From contig NZ_JAHHIT010000063.1 in NCBI RefSeq assembly GCF_024539675.1, forward strand, positions 1 to 57,380: a stretch of 57,380 nucleotides of DNA, read 5' to 3'. This stretch comes from Streptomyces hilarionis. GTDB taxonomy: Bacteria > Actinomycetota > Actinomycetes > Streptomycetales > Streptomycetaceae. Numbering within the stretch: position 1 is the stretch's first letter; the number at the start of each line of letters is the position of its first letter. A program made the position numbers and the translations under genes. The notes under the pieces are model-generated. The model was not told the origin of the DNA. It saw only the letters and a list, made by a program, of their open reading frames with translations, and did not search any database. Below, one piece after another: positions 28,978 to 37,972 of this stretch.

Positions 28978-30272
28978 CCGCGGCCGGCGCGCCGCCGGGA
29001 ACCACGCCCGGCGACGAGATGCACGCGCTGGTGGAGCGGATGTACCCGCTGTGCCGCAGCATCACCGGCGACGGGGTGCGCGCCACGCTGGACATCGTCG
29101 GCGAGTACGTCCCGCTGCGGGTGCACGAGGTGCCGACCGGCACCCAGGTGCTGGACTGGACGGTGCCGCAGGAGTGGAACATCCGCGACGCGTACATCGC
29201 CGACGGCTCCGGCCGCCGGGTGGTCGACTTCGCCGCGTCCAGCCTGCACGTGCTCGGCTACAGCGTGCCGGTGTCGGCGAAGATGCCGCTCTCCGAGCTG
29301 CGCGACCACCTGCACACCCTGCCGGAGCACCCGTCCTGGGTGCCGTACCGCACGAGCTACTACCAGCCGCAGTGGGGGTTCTGCCTGTCCCAGGACACCC
29401 TGGACGCCATGCCGGACGGCGAGTACGAGGTGTGCGTCGACTCCACGCTCGCCGACGGCCACCTCACCTACGCCGAGCACGTGGTCCCCGGGCAGGTCGC
29501 CGACGAGGTGATCGTCTCCTGCCACGTCTGCCACCCGTCGCTGGCCAACGACAACCTGGCCGGGGTCGCGGTGGCGGTGTTCCTCGCGCGGGCGCTGGCG
29601 CGGACGACGCCGTACTACACCTACCGGTTCATCTTCGCGCCCGGCACCATCGGCGCGATCACCTGGCTGGCCCGCAACGCGGAGCGGGTGGAACGGGTCA
29701 GGCACGGTCTCGTGCTGGCCTGCGCCGGCGACCGGGGGCAGCTGACGTACAAGCAGAGCAGGCGCGGCGACGCGGAGATCGACCGGGTGCTGCGGCATGT
29801 GCTGACCTCCTCCGAACGCCCGCACCGCATCACCGAGTTCACTCCGTACGGCTACGACGAGCGGCAGTACTGCTCGCCCGGGTTCGACCTCGGCGTGGGC
29901 TCGCTCAGCCGCACCCCGTACGCCGGCTACCCCGAGTACCACACCTCGGCCGACAATCCGGACTTCGTCTCGCCGCAGGCGCTGGCGGACACCCTCGCCG
30001 TGTGCCGCGAGGCGTTCGCCGTCCTCGACCGCAACCGGAAGTACGTCAACCTCAGTCCCTACGGCGAACCGCAGCTGGGCCGGCGCGGGCTGTACGACTC
30101 GCTCGGCGGCCGCAGCGACGCCAAGCAGGCGCAGCTGGCCATGCTGTGGGTGCTCAGCCTCTCCGACGGCGAGCACACGCTGCTGGACGTCGCCGAACGG
30201 TCCGGGCTGCCGTTCGACGCCGTCGCCGCCGCGGCGGACGCGCTGCACGACGCCGAGCTGATCAAGGCGTGA
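28974..30272 (+). CDS. DUF4910 / M28-like zinc hydrolase with winged-helix tail
   Basis: A 432-aa protein. The centre is an aminopeptidase-like metal site, IVSCHVCHPSLANDNLAGVA, with further ligands in GYDERQYCSPG and YPEYHTSADN; this matches DUF4910 proteins related to M28 peptidases. The last ~80 residues look like a winged helix (LLDVAERSGLPFDAVAAAAD). Such proteins recur in nucleotide-sugar cassettes beside PIG-L, C-methyltransferase and RmlC-like genes, suggesting hydrolysis of an amide or acyl group on a sugar rather than protein degradation. GTGA overlap upstream. Confidence 0.82.
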   Translation: MTAAGAPPGTTPGDEMHALVERMYPLCRSITGDGVRATLDIVGEYVPLRVHEVPTGTQVLDWTVPQEWNIRDAYIADGSGRRVVDFAASSLHVLGYSVPVSAKMPLSELRDHLHTLPEHPSWVPYRTSYYQPQWGFCLSQDTLDAMPDGEYEVCVDSTLADGHLTYAEHVVPGQVADEVIVSCHVCHPSLANDNLAGVAVAVFLARALARTTPYYTYRFIFAPGTIGAITWLARNAERVERVRHGLVLACAGDRGQLTYKQSRRGDAEIDRVLRHVLTSSERPHRITEFTPYGYDERQYCSPGFDLGVGSLSRTPYAGYPEYHTSADNPDFVSPQALADTLAVCREAFAVLDRNRKYVNLSPYGEPQLGRRGLYDSLGGRSDAKQAQLAMLWVLSLSDGEHTLLDVAERSGLPFDAVAAAADALHDAELIKA

Positions 30273-31573
30273 AGCCGATGACCACCGAGGAGGGCACTCC
30301 GCGGCCGGCGGCGCCGGCCGGGTCCGCCAAGCGGGCCCTCCTCGGCCGGCTGTCCTGGGGGCTGGCCGACCAGGCGGCCTCCAGCATGTCCAACTTCGCG
30401 GTGGGCATCTACGTGGCCCGCTCGCTGGGAGTGACCGCGTTCGGCGTGTTCAGCCTGGCCTGGGTGACCTACGGCGTCGTGCTCAACGTCTCCCGCGGGC
30501 TGGCCACCGACCCGCTCGTGGTGCGCTTCAGCGGCGCGCCGGACGCGTCCTGGCGCGGGGCGGTGGCCCGGTCCTCGGGCACCGCGCTCGGCGTCGGCGC
30601 CGGCCTCGGCGCGGTCTGTGCGGTGGCCGGTCTCGCGCTCGGCGGGCAGGTCGGCTCCGCGTTCGCCTGCCTCGGCGTGCTGCTGCCGGGGCTGCTCCTC
30701 CAGGACGCCTGGCGGTTCTCGTTCTTCGCCGCCGGCGCCGGACGCAAGGCGTTCGTCAACGACCTGGTGTGGGGCGTGGCCCTCGTGCCCGCCATGGTCG
30801 TGGCGGCCCGCGTGGGCAGCGTGGCCGCCTTCGTGCTCGCCTGGGGCGCGTCCGCCGCGGTGGCCGCCGCCTACGGGTGCCTCCAGTGCGGCATCCGGCC
30901 CCGGCCGGCCGGGGCGCGCGACTGGCTGCGCGAGCAACGCGACCTCGGATACCGGTACCTGGTCGAGAACGTCAGCCTCAGCGGCGCGAGCCAGCTGCGG
31001 GCCTACGGGCTCGGCGCGATCGTCGGCGTCGGCGCGGTGGGCGCGGTGCGCGGCGCCGAGCTCCTGCTGGGCCCCTTCCTCGCCGTCCTGATGGGGCTGT
31101 CGCTGGTCACCGTCCCGGAGGCGGCGCGGGTGCTGCGCCGCGCCCCCGACCGCCTCGGCACGTTCTGCCTCCTGCTCGGCGGCGGCCAGGCCGTCGGCGC
31201 GCTGTGCTGGGGCGGGGCGCTGCTGCTGATGCCGGGCCGGTTCGGCGAGGCCGTGCTCGGCGGGGTGTGGCACTCCGCCGCACAGCTCATCGTGCCGATC
31301 ACCCTCGGCGTCGCGGGCGCGGGCCTGGGCACCGGCGCGGCGGCCGGGCTGCGCGCGCTCGGCGCGGCCCGGCGCAGTCTGCGCTCCCAGCTGTTCGCCT
31401 CCGCCTGCTACGTCGGCGGCGGACTGGGCGGGGCGGCCCTGGCCGGCACGGTCGGCTCGGCCTGGGGCGTCGCCGCCGCGACCGTCAGCGGCTCGGCCGT
31501 GTGGTGGATGCAGCTGCGGTCCGCCCTGGGCGAGCGGCACCACCACTCCGTTCCCGAAGTGAGGACCTCATGA
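30269..31573 (+). CDS. Wzx-type polysaccharide flippase
   Basis: A 434-aa polytopic membrane protein with about 12 hydrophobic helices and a MOP-superfamily start (LLGRLSWGLADQAASSMSNF, then AVGIYVARSLGVTAFGVFSL). It should flip lipid-linked repeat units across the membrane for the Wzy-like polymerase at 22751. GTG at 30269 overlaps the previous stop; an ATG three codons later is an equally good start. Confidence 0.87.
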   Translation: MKPMTTEEGTPRPAAPAGSAKRALLGRLSWGLADQAASSMSNFAVGIYVARSLGVTAFGVFSLAWVTYGVVLNVSRGLATDPLVVRFSGAPDASWRGAVARSSGTALGVGAGLGAVCAVAGLALGGQVGSAFACLGVLLPGLLLQDAWRFSFFAAGAGRKAFVNDLVWGVALVPAMVVAARVGSVAAFVLAWGASAAVAAAYGCLQCGIRPRPAGARDWLREQRDLGYRYLVENVSLSGASQLRAYGLGAIVGVGAVGAVRGAELLLGPFLAVLMGLSLVTVPEAARVLRRAPDRLGTFCLLLGGGQAVGALCWGGALLLMPGRFGEAVLGGVWHSAAQLIVPITLGVAGAGLGTGAAAGLRALGAARRSLRSQLFASACYVGGGLGGAALAGTVGSAWGVAAATVSGSAVWWMQLRSALGERHHHSVPEVRTS

Positions 31574-32517
31574 CCGACCGTCCCAGGCTGAGCATCGGCC
31601 TGCCCGTGTACAACGGCGAGGAGTACCTGGCCGAGTCGTTCGACGCCCTGCTCGGCCAGACCTACGAGGACTTCGAGCTGATCGTCTCCGACAACGCCTC
31701 GACCGACGGGACCGAGGACGTCTGCCGCCGGTACGCCGCGAAGGACTCACGCATCCGGTACCTGCGGCTGCCGCGCAACATCGGCGCCACGCCCAACCAC
31801 AACCGCGTCCTGGCCGAGTCCCGCGGCGAACTGTTCAAGTGGGCCTCGCACGACGACCTGTACGGCCGGGACCTGCTGCGGCGCTGCGTCGAGGCCCTGG
31901 ACGAGCGGCCGGAGACGATCCTCGCGCACAGCGGCCAGGCGGTCATCGACGGCGACGGCCGGGTGAAGGTGCCCTACGAGTACACCCTCGCCACGGACTC
32001 GCCGCACGCCCCGGACCGCTTCCGCAGCCTGCTGTTCGAGCCCGGCGGCGACGACTTCTACGGGGTGATGCGCACCGACGTGCTGCGCCGGGTGAAGCCG
32101 ATGGACAGCTACCACCACGCGGACCGCACGTACGTCGCCGAGATCACCCTGCACGGGCCCTTCCACCAGGTCCCGGAGCTGCTGTACTTCCGCCGCGACC
32201 ACCCGCACCGCGCCGAGCGGGCGAACCCGAGCAAGCGGTCGCGGTGCGTCAACCTGGACCCGCGCCGGGCGGGCCCGCTGCACCCGACGCCCCGGCTCCT
32301 CGCCGAGTACGTGTGGGGCTTCGCCTCGGCGATCCGGCGCGCGCCGCTGTCGTCGGCCGACCGGCGCGCGTGCTTCGGCCACCTCGCCGCGTGGATGACC
32401 AGCCGTGCCCGGCCGGGCGCCGGCGAACGCGTGGAGGACCGCGCCCCGGTCGACCCGGCCCGCCTCGACGTCAGCGTCGACGCGCTGGTCGCCGGCCGGG
32501 AGGGGAGGCAGCCGTGA
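31570..32517 (+). CDS. Glycosyltransferase family 2
   Basis: A 315-aa GT-A enzyme. N-terminal LSIGLPVYNGEEYLAESFDA and LIVSDNASTDGTEDVCRRYA give the nucleotide-binding half; WASHDDLYG holds the metal-binding DxD-like motif. The C-terminal half is helical. It adds one residue of the repeat unit. ATGA and GTGA overlaps join it to both neighbours. Confidence 0.92.
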   Translation: MTDRPRLSIGLPVYNGEEYLAESFDALLGQTYEDFELIVSDNASTDGTEDVCRRYAAKDSRIRYLRLPRNIGATPNHNRVLAESRGELFKWASHDDLYGRDLLRRCVEALDERPETILAHSGQAVIDGDGRVKVPYEYTLATDSPHAPDRFRSLLFEPGGDDFYGVMRTDVLRRVKPMDSYHHADRTYVAEITLHGPFHQVPELLYFRRDHPHRAERANPSKRSRCVNLDPRRAGPLHPTPRLLAEYVWGFASAIRRAPLSSADRRACFGHLAAWMTSRARPGAGERVEDRAPVDPARLDVSVDALVAGREGRQP

Positions 32518-33761
32518 CGGGCGCGGACGCGAGCCGGGCGGCCGCGGCGCGCGTCGGGGTCTTCGGCCTGCTCGGCTCCGGCAACCTGGGCAACGACGGG
32601 TCGCTGGAGGCCGTGCTCGGGTACCTGCGCGCCGAGCATCCCGGGGCGGTCGTGGACGCGCTGTGCGGCGGACCGGAGGTCGTCACCGCCCGGTACGGCA
32701 TCCCCGCGACGCGGCTGCACTGGTACCGCGGGGAGTACCGGACCGCCTCGCGCGCGGGCGCGGTCGTGGGCAAGGGCCTGGGCAAACTGGTCGACGTCTT
32801 CCGCACCGCAGCCTGGGTGCGCCGGCACGACGTGGTGATCGTGCCGGGCATGGGCGTCCTGGAGGCCACCCTGCCGCTGCGGCCGTGGGGCTTCCCCTAC
32901 GCGCTGTTCCTGCTCTGCGCGAGCGGCCGGCTGCTGGGGACCCCCGTCGCGCTGGTCGGCGTCGGCGCCGCCGAGATCAGGAGCCGTCCGATCCGGGCCC
33001 TGGTGCGCCGGTCGGCGCGGCTCGCCGCGTACCGGTCCTACCGGGACGACCAGTCCCGCGACGCGATGCGCGCGATGGGCGTGGACACCTCGCGCGACGA
33101 GGTCCACCCCGACCTCGCGTTCTCCCTGCCGGCGCCGCCGTCGAGCGCGCCCACCGGGACCCCGGGTCCCGTCTGCCTCGGCGTCATGGACTTCCACGGC
33201 GGCAACGACGACCGCGCGCGGGCCCAGGAGATCCACCGGCGCTACCTCGACGGGACGATCACGTTCGTGCGCGCCCTGGTCGAGGAGGGCAGGGCGGTCC
33301 GGCTCCTCACCGGGGACGAGTGCGACCTGTCCGTGGTCGCCGCGATCCTCGACGCCGTGGACTCGCCGCTGGTCACCGCGGCCGAACCGGCCTCGCTGGC
33401 CGACCTGATGAAGGAGATGGCGGCCGCCGACACGGTGGTGGCCGTCCGCTACCACAACCTGATCTGCGCCCTGAAGACCGCGACGCCCGTGCTCGCCCTG
33501 TGCTACGCGGCGAAGAGCGACGCGCTCATGGAACGGATGGGCGTCGGCGCGTACCGCCACCCGGCCCGCGAGGTCGACGCCGACCGGCTTCTCGAGCAGT
33601 TCCGGGACCTCGAGAAGCACGCGGCGCAGGTCCGGCAGACCCTCGTCGAGCACAACCGGATCGCCGCCGGGCAACTCGACCGGCACTTCGCCGCCTTGAC
33701 CACGGCCCTGTTCCCGCCGAACGCCCACACCCACGCCCACGCCCCGCGGAAGGCACCATGA
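32514..33761 (+). CDS. Polysaccharide pyruvyltransferase family protein
   Basis: A 415-aa protein of the CsaB/WcaK pyruvyltransferase family: FGLLGSGNLGNDGSLEAVLG at the N-terminus, DVVIVPGMGVLE in the middle, and the C-terminal VAVRYHNLICALKTATPVLA with the conserved His. It would ketalise a sugar with pyruvate from phosphoenolpyruvate, adding a negative charge to the polymer. A His/Pro/Ala tail ends it. Confidence 0.9.
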   Translation: MTGADASRAAAARVGVFGLLGSGNLGNDGSLEAVLGYLRAEHPGAVVDALCGGPEVVTARYGIPATRLHWYRGEYRTASRAGAVVGKGLGKLVDVFRTAAWVRRHDVVIVPGMGVLEATLPLRPWGFPYALFLLCASGRLLGTPVALVGVGAAEIRSRPIRALVRRSARLAAYRSYRDDQSRDAMRAMGVDTSRDEVHPDLAFSLPAPPSSAPTGTPGPVCLGVMDFHGGNDDRARAQEIHRRYLDGTITFVRALVEEGRAVRLLTGDECDLSVVAAILDAVDSPLVTAAEPASLADLMKEMAAADTVVAVRYHNLICALKTATPVLALCYAAKSDALMERMGVGAYRHPAREVDADRLLEQFRDLEKHAAQVRQTLVEHNRIAAGQLDRHFAALTTALFPPNAHTHAHAPRKAP

Positions 33762-34309
33762 AAGCGACCGAAGTCCCCGAGATCGCCGGCGCGTACCTGT
33801 TCGAGCCGACGCCGTACGCCGACGAACGCGGCTTCTTCTGCCGCACCTTCGACGCGGACGTGGTCCGCTCGGTGGGCCTCGACCCGCACGCCTTCGTCCA
33901 GGACAGCGTGTCCCGCTCGGTGCGGGGCGTGCTGCGCGGCCTGCACCTGCGCTCCGGCGCGGGCGAGGCCAAGCTGGTGCGCTGCTCCTACGGGAAGATC
34001 TTCGACGTCGTCGTGGACCTGCGGCCGGACTCGCCGACGTATCTGGGCCGGGCCTTTTTCGAGCTGTCCGGCGAGACGCAGAGGACCGTTTACCTCCCCG
34101 CGGGGTGCGCGCACGGCTTCCAGGCTCTTACCGAAATCGCGGACACCTCTTACCGTATTGACCGTGAACACGATCCGTCCGAGGACGTGACGATCGCCTT
34201 CGACGACCCGGAACTCGCCATTCCCTGGCCACTGCCGGTCACGTCGATGTCCGCACGGGACCGGGAGGCGCCGAGCCTCGCCGAGGTCCTGAAGCACAAC
34301 GAGAGTTGA
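33758..34309 (+). CDS. dTDP-4-dehydrorhamnose 3,5-epimerase-like (RmlC family)
   Basis: A 183-aa cupin of the RmlC family: DERGFFCRTFD, VLRGLHLRSG with the catalytic His, KIFDVVVDLRPDSPTYLG, VYLPAGCAHGFQAL and the C-terminal FDDPELAIPWPLP. The usual YKCTDYY segment that supplies the catalytic Tyr reads YRIDREH, so the Tyr is replaced by His (or Glu). The enzyme may therefore epimerise only one carbon, or use another mechanism. It follows the pyruvyltransferase with ATGA overlap and precedes the aminotransferase by 7 nt. Confidence 0.88.
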   Translation: MKATEVPEIAGAYLFEPTPYADERGFFCRTFDADVVRSVGLDPHAFVQDSVSRSVRGVLRGLHLRSGAGEAKLVRCSYGKIFDVVVDLRPDSPTYLGRAFFELSGETQRTVYLPAGCAHGFQALTEIADTSYRIDREHDPSEDVTIAFDDPELAIPWPLPVTSMSARDREAPSLAEVLKHNES

Positions 34310-34316
34310 GGCCGGC

Positions 34317-35660
34317 TTGGACACCGAACACACCGAGCAGACCCCGGAGTTCCTCCTTCCCAGGTCGAGGACGGCCAACGAACGGCTGCACGCCCTGGTC
34401 CCCGGCGGCGCGCACACCTACGCCAAGGGCGACGACCAGTACCCCGAGGACATGGCCCCGGTCATCAGCCACGGCCACGGCGCCCACGTGTGGGACGTCG
34501 ACGGAAACCGCTACGTCGAGTACGGCTCGGGCCTGCGGTCGGTCAGCCTGGGCCATGCCCACCCGCGCGTGACCGAGGCCGTGCGACGCGAACTCGACCG
34601 CGGCAGCAACTTCGTCCGGCCGTCCGTCGTGGAACTCGAGGCGGCCGAACGCTTCCTGGCCACGGTGCCGACCGCCGAGATGGTGAAGTTCGCCAAGAAC
34701 GGCTCCGACGCCACCACCGCAGCGGTCCGCCTCGCCCGCGCCGCCACCGGACGCCCGCGGGTGGCACTCTGCGCCGACCACCCCTTCTTCTCCACCGACG
34801 ACTGGTTCATCGGCACCACCCCGATGGCCGCCGGCATCCCGACGGCCACCACCGACCTCACCCTGGCCTTCCCCTACGGGGACCTGGCCGCCACCGAGGA
34901 ACTGCTCGCCCGCCACCCGGACGAGATCGCCTGCCTGATCCTCGAACCCGCCACCCACACCGAGCCGCCGCCTGGCTACCTCGCCGGCCTGCGCGAACTG
35001 GCCGACCGGCACGGCTGCGTGCTGGTCTTCGACGAGATGATCACCGGCCTGCGCTGGTCGGAGGCGGGCGCCCAGGGCCTGTACGGCGTCGTCCCGGACC
35101 TCTCCACGTTCGGCAAGGCGCTGGGCAACGGCTTCGCCGTCTCCGCCCTCGCCGGACGCCGCGCGCTGATGGAACTCGGCGGGCTGCGCCACTCCGGCGA
35201 ACGGGTCTTCCTGCTGTCCACCACGCACGGCGCGGAGACGCACTCCCTGGCGGCCGCGATGGCGGTGCTCGACACCTACGTCGAAGAGGGCGTCACGGCA
35301 CGACTGCACGCCCTGGGCGAGCGACTGGCCGCCGGGGTCCGCGAGGCCGCGGCCGCCATGGGCGTCGGCGACCACGTCGTCGTCCGCGGCCGGGCCAGCA
35401 ACCTGGTCTTCGCCACCCTCGACGAAGACCTCCGGCCGTCGCAGGAGTACCGCACCCTGTTCCTGCGCCAACTCCTCGCGGGCGGCGTCCTCGCCCCGTC
35501 GTTCGTGGTGAGCAGCGCCCTCGACGACACCGACATCGACCGGACCGTCGACGCGGTGGCCCAGGCCTGCGCGGTCTACCGCAAGGCCCTGGACGCGGCC
35601 GACCCCACACCCTGGCTGGGCGGCCGCCCGGTCAAGCCGGTATTCCGCCGCCTGGTCTGA
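34317..35660 (+). CDS. Class III aminotransferase, glutamate-1-semialdehyde aminomutase-like
   Basis: A 447-aa PLP enzyme. VWDVDGNRYVEYGSGLRSVS, FAKNGSDATTAAVRLARA and LVFDEMITGLRW are class III signatures; the PLP lysine is K267 in STFGKALGNGF. It resembles HemL, but its position as last gene of the polysaccharide operon and its RmlC-like neighbour favour transamination of a keto-sugar or related precursor over tetrapyrrole synthesis. TTG start at 34317. An inverted repeat at 35709-35730 ends the operon. Confidence 0.88.
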   Translation: MDTEHTEQTPEFLLPRSRTANERLHALVPGGAHTYAKGDDQYPEDMAPVISHGHGAHVWDVDGNRYVEYGSGLRSVSLGHAHPRVTEAVRRELDRGSNFVRPSVVELEAAERFLATVPTAEMVKFAKNGSDATTAAVRLARAATGRPRVALCADHPFFSTDDWFIGTTPMAAGIPTATTDLTLAFPYGDLAATEELLARHPDEIACLILEPATHTEPPPGYLAGLRELADRHGCVLVFDEMITGLRWSEAGAQGLYGVVPDLSTFGKALGNGFAVSALAGRRALMELGGLRHSGERVFLLSTTHGAETHSLAAAMAVLDTYVEEGVTARLHALGERLAAGVREAAAAMGVGDHVVVRGRASNLVFATLDEDLRPSQEYRTLFLRQLLAGGVLAPSFVVSSALDDTDIDRTVDAVAQACAVYRKALDAADPTPWLGGRPVKPVFRRLV

Positions 35661-35708
35661 CCCGAAAGCCGGCCCGCGGAAGCGCGGTCGCGGCTCCGGC
35701 GGGGCGCC

Positions 35709-35730
35709 GCGTGCACGCGTGAGTGCACGC
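35709..35730. terminator. Terminator-like hairpin at the end of the polysaccharide operon
   Basis: GCGTGCAC (35709-35716) pairs with GTGCACGC (35723-35730) around a 6-nt loop. It lies between the convergent aminotransferase and PAP2 genes. A second perfect palindrome, GCCTCGCGCGAGGC, follows at 35737-35750. Confidence 0.6.
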
Positions 35731-35777
35731 ACATGCGCCTCGCGCGAGGCGGACGTACGGCGGGCGCGAGGCGGACG

Positions 35778-36548
35778 TCAGTGACGCCCGCGCCGGCCCG
35801 CGTCGGCCGACCGGCCCTCCGGCCGGGGTGCCGACGGGTCGGCCGCTCGGTCGGCCGCCCCTGCGGCCGCCCGGTCAGCGGTCCGGTCGGCCGTCCGGTC
35901 GACGAGCCACCCGGTCGCCGGCACCACCGCCAGCGCGGTGCACCAGCCGCCGAGGGTGTCGGTCGGATAGTGCGCGCCCAGGGCCACCTGCGCCCAGCCC
36001 ATGGCGGCGCCGGCGACCAGTGCGGCGCCCAGCACTAGTGCCATGCCGGCCGCCCTGCCGAGACCGAGCCGGCCCACCGCGAGCAGCGCCATCGCGAGTG
36101 CGAGCGCGGTGGCGAAGGCGGTGTGGCCGCTCGGGTAGGACAGGTTGCCGTCGCCGTGGATGGTGCGCCCCACCAGGTGCTTGAGCGCGGTGGCCACCCC
36201 CACGCTCACCCCGGCGCCGGCCACGGCGAGCACCGCCGCACGGGGTCGCCGCAGCAGCAGACAGCCCGCCACGACGGCCGCCACCAGCAGCACCGACCCG
36301 ACGGGCTCCCCCAGGAAGTCCAGGACCAACGCGAGGCGCCGCCACGGCGGCCCCACACTGTCCGCCGTGGGCGAGCTGACCCACCGGTCCACCCCACCGG
36401 GCTCACCGCCACCCGCGTACAGGCCCCCGAGCACGGCGACCACCAACGCGGCGAAACCCGCAACCGGCCGAAGCCACCCACGCAGCACCGGGGGCGACGC
36501 CGCCGACGCACCGCCGCGAACCGGTTCCTGCCGACGCTCACTCGACAT
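35778..36548 (-). CDS. PAP2 family phosphatase
   Basis: A 256-aa membrane protein with about five to six helices and PAP2 motifs: KHLVGRT (K123), YPSGH (139-142) and GAHYPTD (H193, D197). The Arg normally found six residues before that His is replaced by Gln (Q187). Such enzymes dephosphorylate lipid phosphates, including undecaprenyl pyrophosphate. The C-terminus is an Ala/Asp/Arg tail with repeated DRTAD-like units. It is convergent with the polysaccharide operon, so recycling of the lipid carrier is possible but not shown. Confidence 0.88.
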   Translation of the reverse strand: MSSERRQEPVRGGASAASPPVLRGWLRPVAGFAALVVAVLGGLYAGGGEPGGVDRWVSSPTADSVGPPWRRLALVLDFLGEPVGSVLLVAAVVAGCLLLRRPRAAVLAVAGAGVSVGVATALKHLVGRTIHGDGNLSYPSGHTAFATALALAMALLAVGRLGLGRAAGMALVLGAALVAGAAMGWAQVALGAHYPTDTLGGWCTALAVVPATGWLVDRTADRTADRAAAGAADRAADPSAPRPEGRSADAGRRGRH

Positions 36549-37144
36549 CGACGACCCCCTTCACCCCTGTCGACGGGTGGGGAGGCGCGAGGGTTCCCCG
36601 AAGGGGGCGCCGGTCGCTTCGCCGAGGACTTCGCAGCAGGAAGCCCGGCTCCTTCCCGCTCGACGACGCCCTGATCAAGCCCCTCGCGTTCGCGCTCGCC
36701 GCTGGGGTGTCCATCGACGCCTGCGCCACCGCCTGCCTCTCGTCCCGCGGTCCTCGCCCTCGCCGGAGGCACGCCCGGTGGCTCCCCGCCCGGCTCGACC
36801 GCGTCCTGCCCGCCCTCGACGTCGAGGGCGCCGCCCGCCTCCGGACCGCCCCACGCGGGACCCAGGACACCCGAGCGCGTCTCCTGAGCCGCTCGCGCAC
36901 CGGTCGATCCGCCGGGTTCGGATGTGGCGGCTTCGGATGCGTCGCCGTGGGGTCCACCGGAGCCGGACCGGGCGGCGTCCGGCGGACCCGGACCCGCCGC
37001 CGGCGGACGGAAGGGTCCCGGCGGCGTCCGCCGGGACGGCTCTCCCGGGCGGGGGGCGCGGGTACAGTGGCAGACCCATCCGTTTCATTCTTTCTCGGGC
37101 CCCCGGCCGGACCATTCCCGGCCTCTGCCGGAAGCGACGGATTC
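36549..37144. other. Intergenic region between PAP2 and Crp/Fnr genes
   Basis: Apart from the MMPL remnant at about 36640-36870, no gene is seen. The promoters of the divergent PAP2 and Crp/Fnr genes must lie here. A lower-GC patch at 37075-37140 directly precedes the Crp/Fnr start. Confidence 0.6.
36640..36870 (+). pseudogene. C-terminal remnant of an MMPL family transporter
   Basis: One frame reads PGSFPLDDALIKPLAFALAA then GVSIDA; a shifted frame continues RPAVLALAGGT, and the first frame resumes with WLPARLDRVLPALDVEGA. Together these follow the end of actinobacterial MMPL (RND-type) lipid transporters in order. At least two frameshifts and the lack of any upstream part show it is decayed. 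It sits between the PAP2 gene and the Crp/Fnr gene. Confidence 0.7.
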
Positions 37145-37882
37145 ATGGCGCTGGTGGTGCAGGACCGCACGTTTCTCGATGTCCTCGGCGCCGCAGCGCG
37201 GAAGGATCTGTTCCGGATCAGCGCCGAGCGGACCTTCCGGGCAGACGAGCATTTGCTGCTGGAGCAGGACGACAGCAGCCATGTGCTGGTCCTGCTGGAG
37301 GGGTGGGTCGTGGTGTCCACGGCGACCGACCGCTCCTCCGCCCGGTTGATCCTGGCGCTGCGCCGGCGCGGCGAACTCGTCGGCGAGATGGCCGCGTTGG
37401 GCGGGATCGCGCGCAGCGCCTCCGTCACCGCGCTCGGTCCGGTACGTGCCTTGGTGGTGCCCGGCGCCCGGTTCCGCGCGTTCGCCGGGCGCGATCCGGA
37501 GGTGTCGGCGCTGCTCATGGCCCAGCTCGTCTCCCGGCTGCGCACCGCCGACGAGGAGCGGCGCACGCTCGCGTCCCTGACTGTCATTCAGCGGGTGGCC
37601 GGCCGGCTGCTGGAACTGGGCGAGCTCCAGCGGGCGGCCTCCGGCCGGGCGGGCGCGCGGGACACGGACGGGCCCGCGGACGAGTTCCCGGTGCTTGCGC
37701 AGTTCGCCCAGCACGATCTCGCGGACGCCGTGGGCGCCACCCGCGAGGCGGTCGCCAAGTCACTGCGGCTGCTGCGGTCCGCCGGTGTCATCCGGACCCG
37801 GCCCCGCCGCGTCGAGCTGATCGACCACGACGCGCTCTCCCTGCTGGCGGCCGGCGGGAACATCGGGTTCCCGGCTCGCTGA
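37145..37882 (+). CDS. Crp/Fnr family transcriptional regulator
   Basis: A 245-aa protein with an N-terminal cyclic-nucleotide-binding beta-roll (~10-120) and a C-terminal winged HTH (~165-235; HDLADAVGATREAVAKSLRL). The phosphate-binding cassette reads GELVGEMAALGGIARSAS: the glycine, glutamate and the key Arg (R90) are kept, so cyclic-nucleotide binding is possible. No Cys cluster for an iron-sulfur centre is present. A low-complexity insert (~162-178) separates the dimer helix from the HTH. The ATG is weakly supported by spacing only. It lies 249 bp upstream of the cyclase gene on the same strand and may regulate that operon. Confidence 0.9.
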   Translation: MALVVQDRTFLDVLGAAARKDLFRISAERTFRADEHLLLEQDDSSHVLVLLEGWVVVSTATDRSSARLILALRRRGELVGEMAALGGIARSASVTALGPVRALVVPGARFRAFAGRDPEVSALLMAQLVSRLRTADEERRTLASLTVIQRVAGRLLELGELQRAASGRAGARDTDGPADEFPVLAQFAQHDLADAVGATREAVAKSLRLLRSAGVIRTRPRRVELIDHDALSLLAAGGNIGFPAR

Positions 37883-37962
37883 GCGGTCCTCGTACGAACG
37901 TCAGTCCCACCCCCTCGACGGATACCCCTGCCCAAAACCGGTTGAACACGCATCTGTCAAGG

Positions 37963-37972
37963 CTTGTACAAG
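37963..37972. promoter_or_regulatory. Palindrome upstream of the cyclase-NTPase operon
   Basis: CTTGTACAAG is a perfect 10-bp palindrome, flanked by outer arms AACAC (37946 region) and GTGTT (37976 region). A TTGAAC -35-like hexamer precedes it by 17 bp. It is a candidate regulator site or promoter for the operon starting at 38132. Confidence 0.35.

Noticed and set aside
36707..37144. Long in-frame N-terminal extension of the Crp/Fnr gene
   Set aside because: The extension is Arg/Pro-rich, crosses the MMPL remnant and is not protein-like; the ATG at 37145 matches the usual N-terminus of the family.
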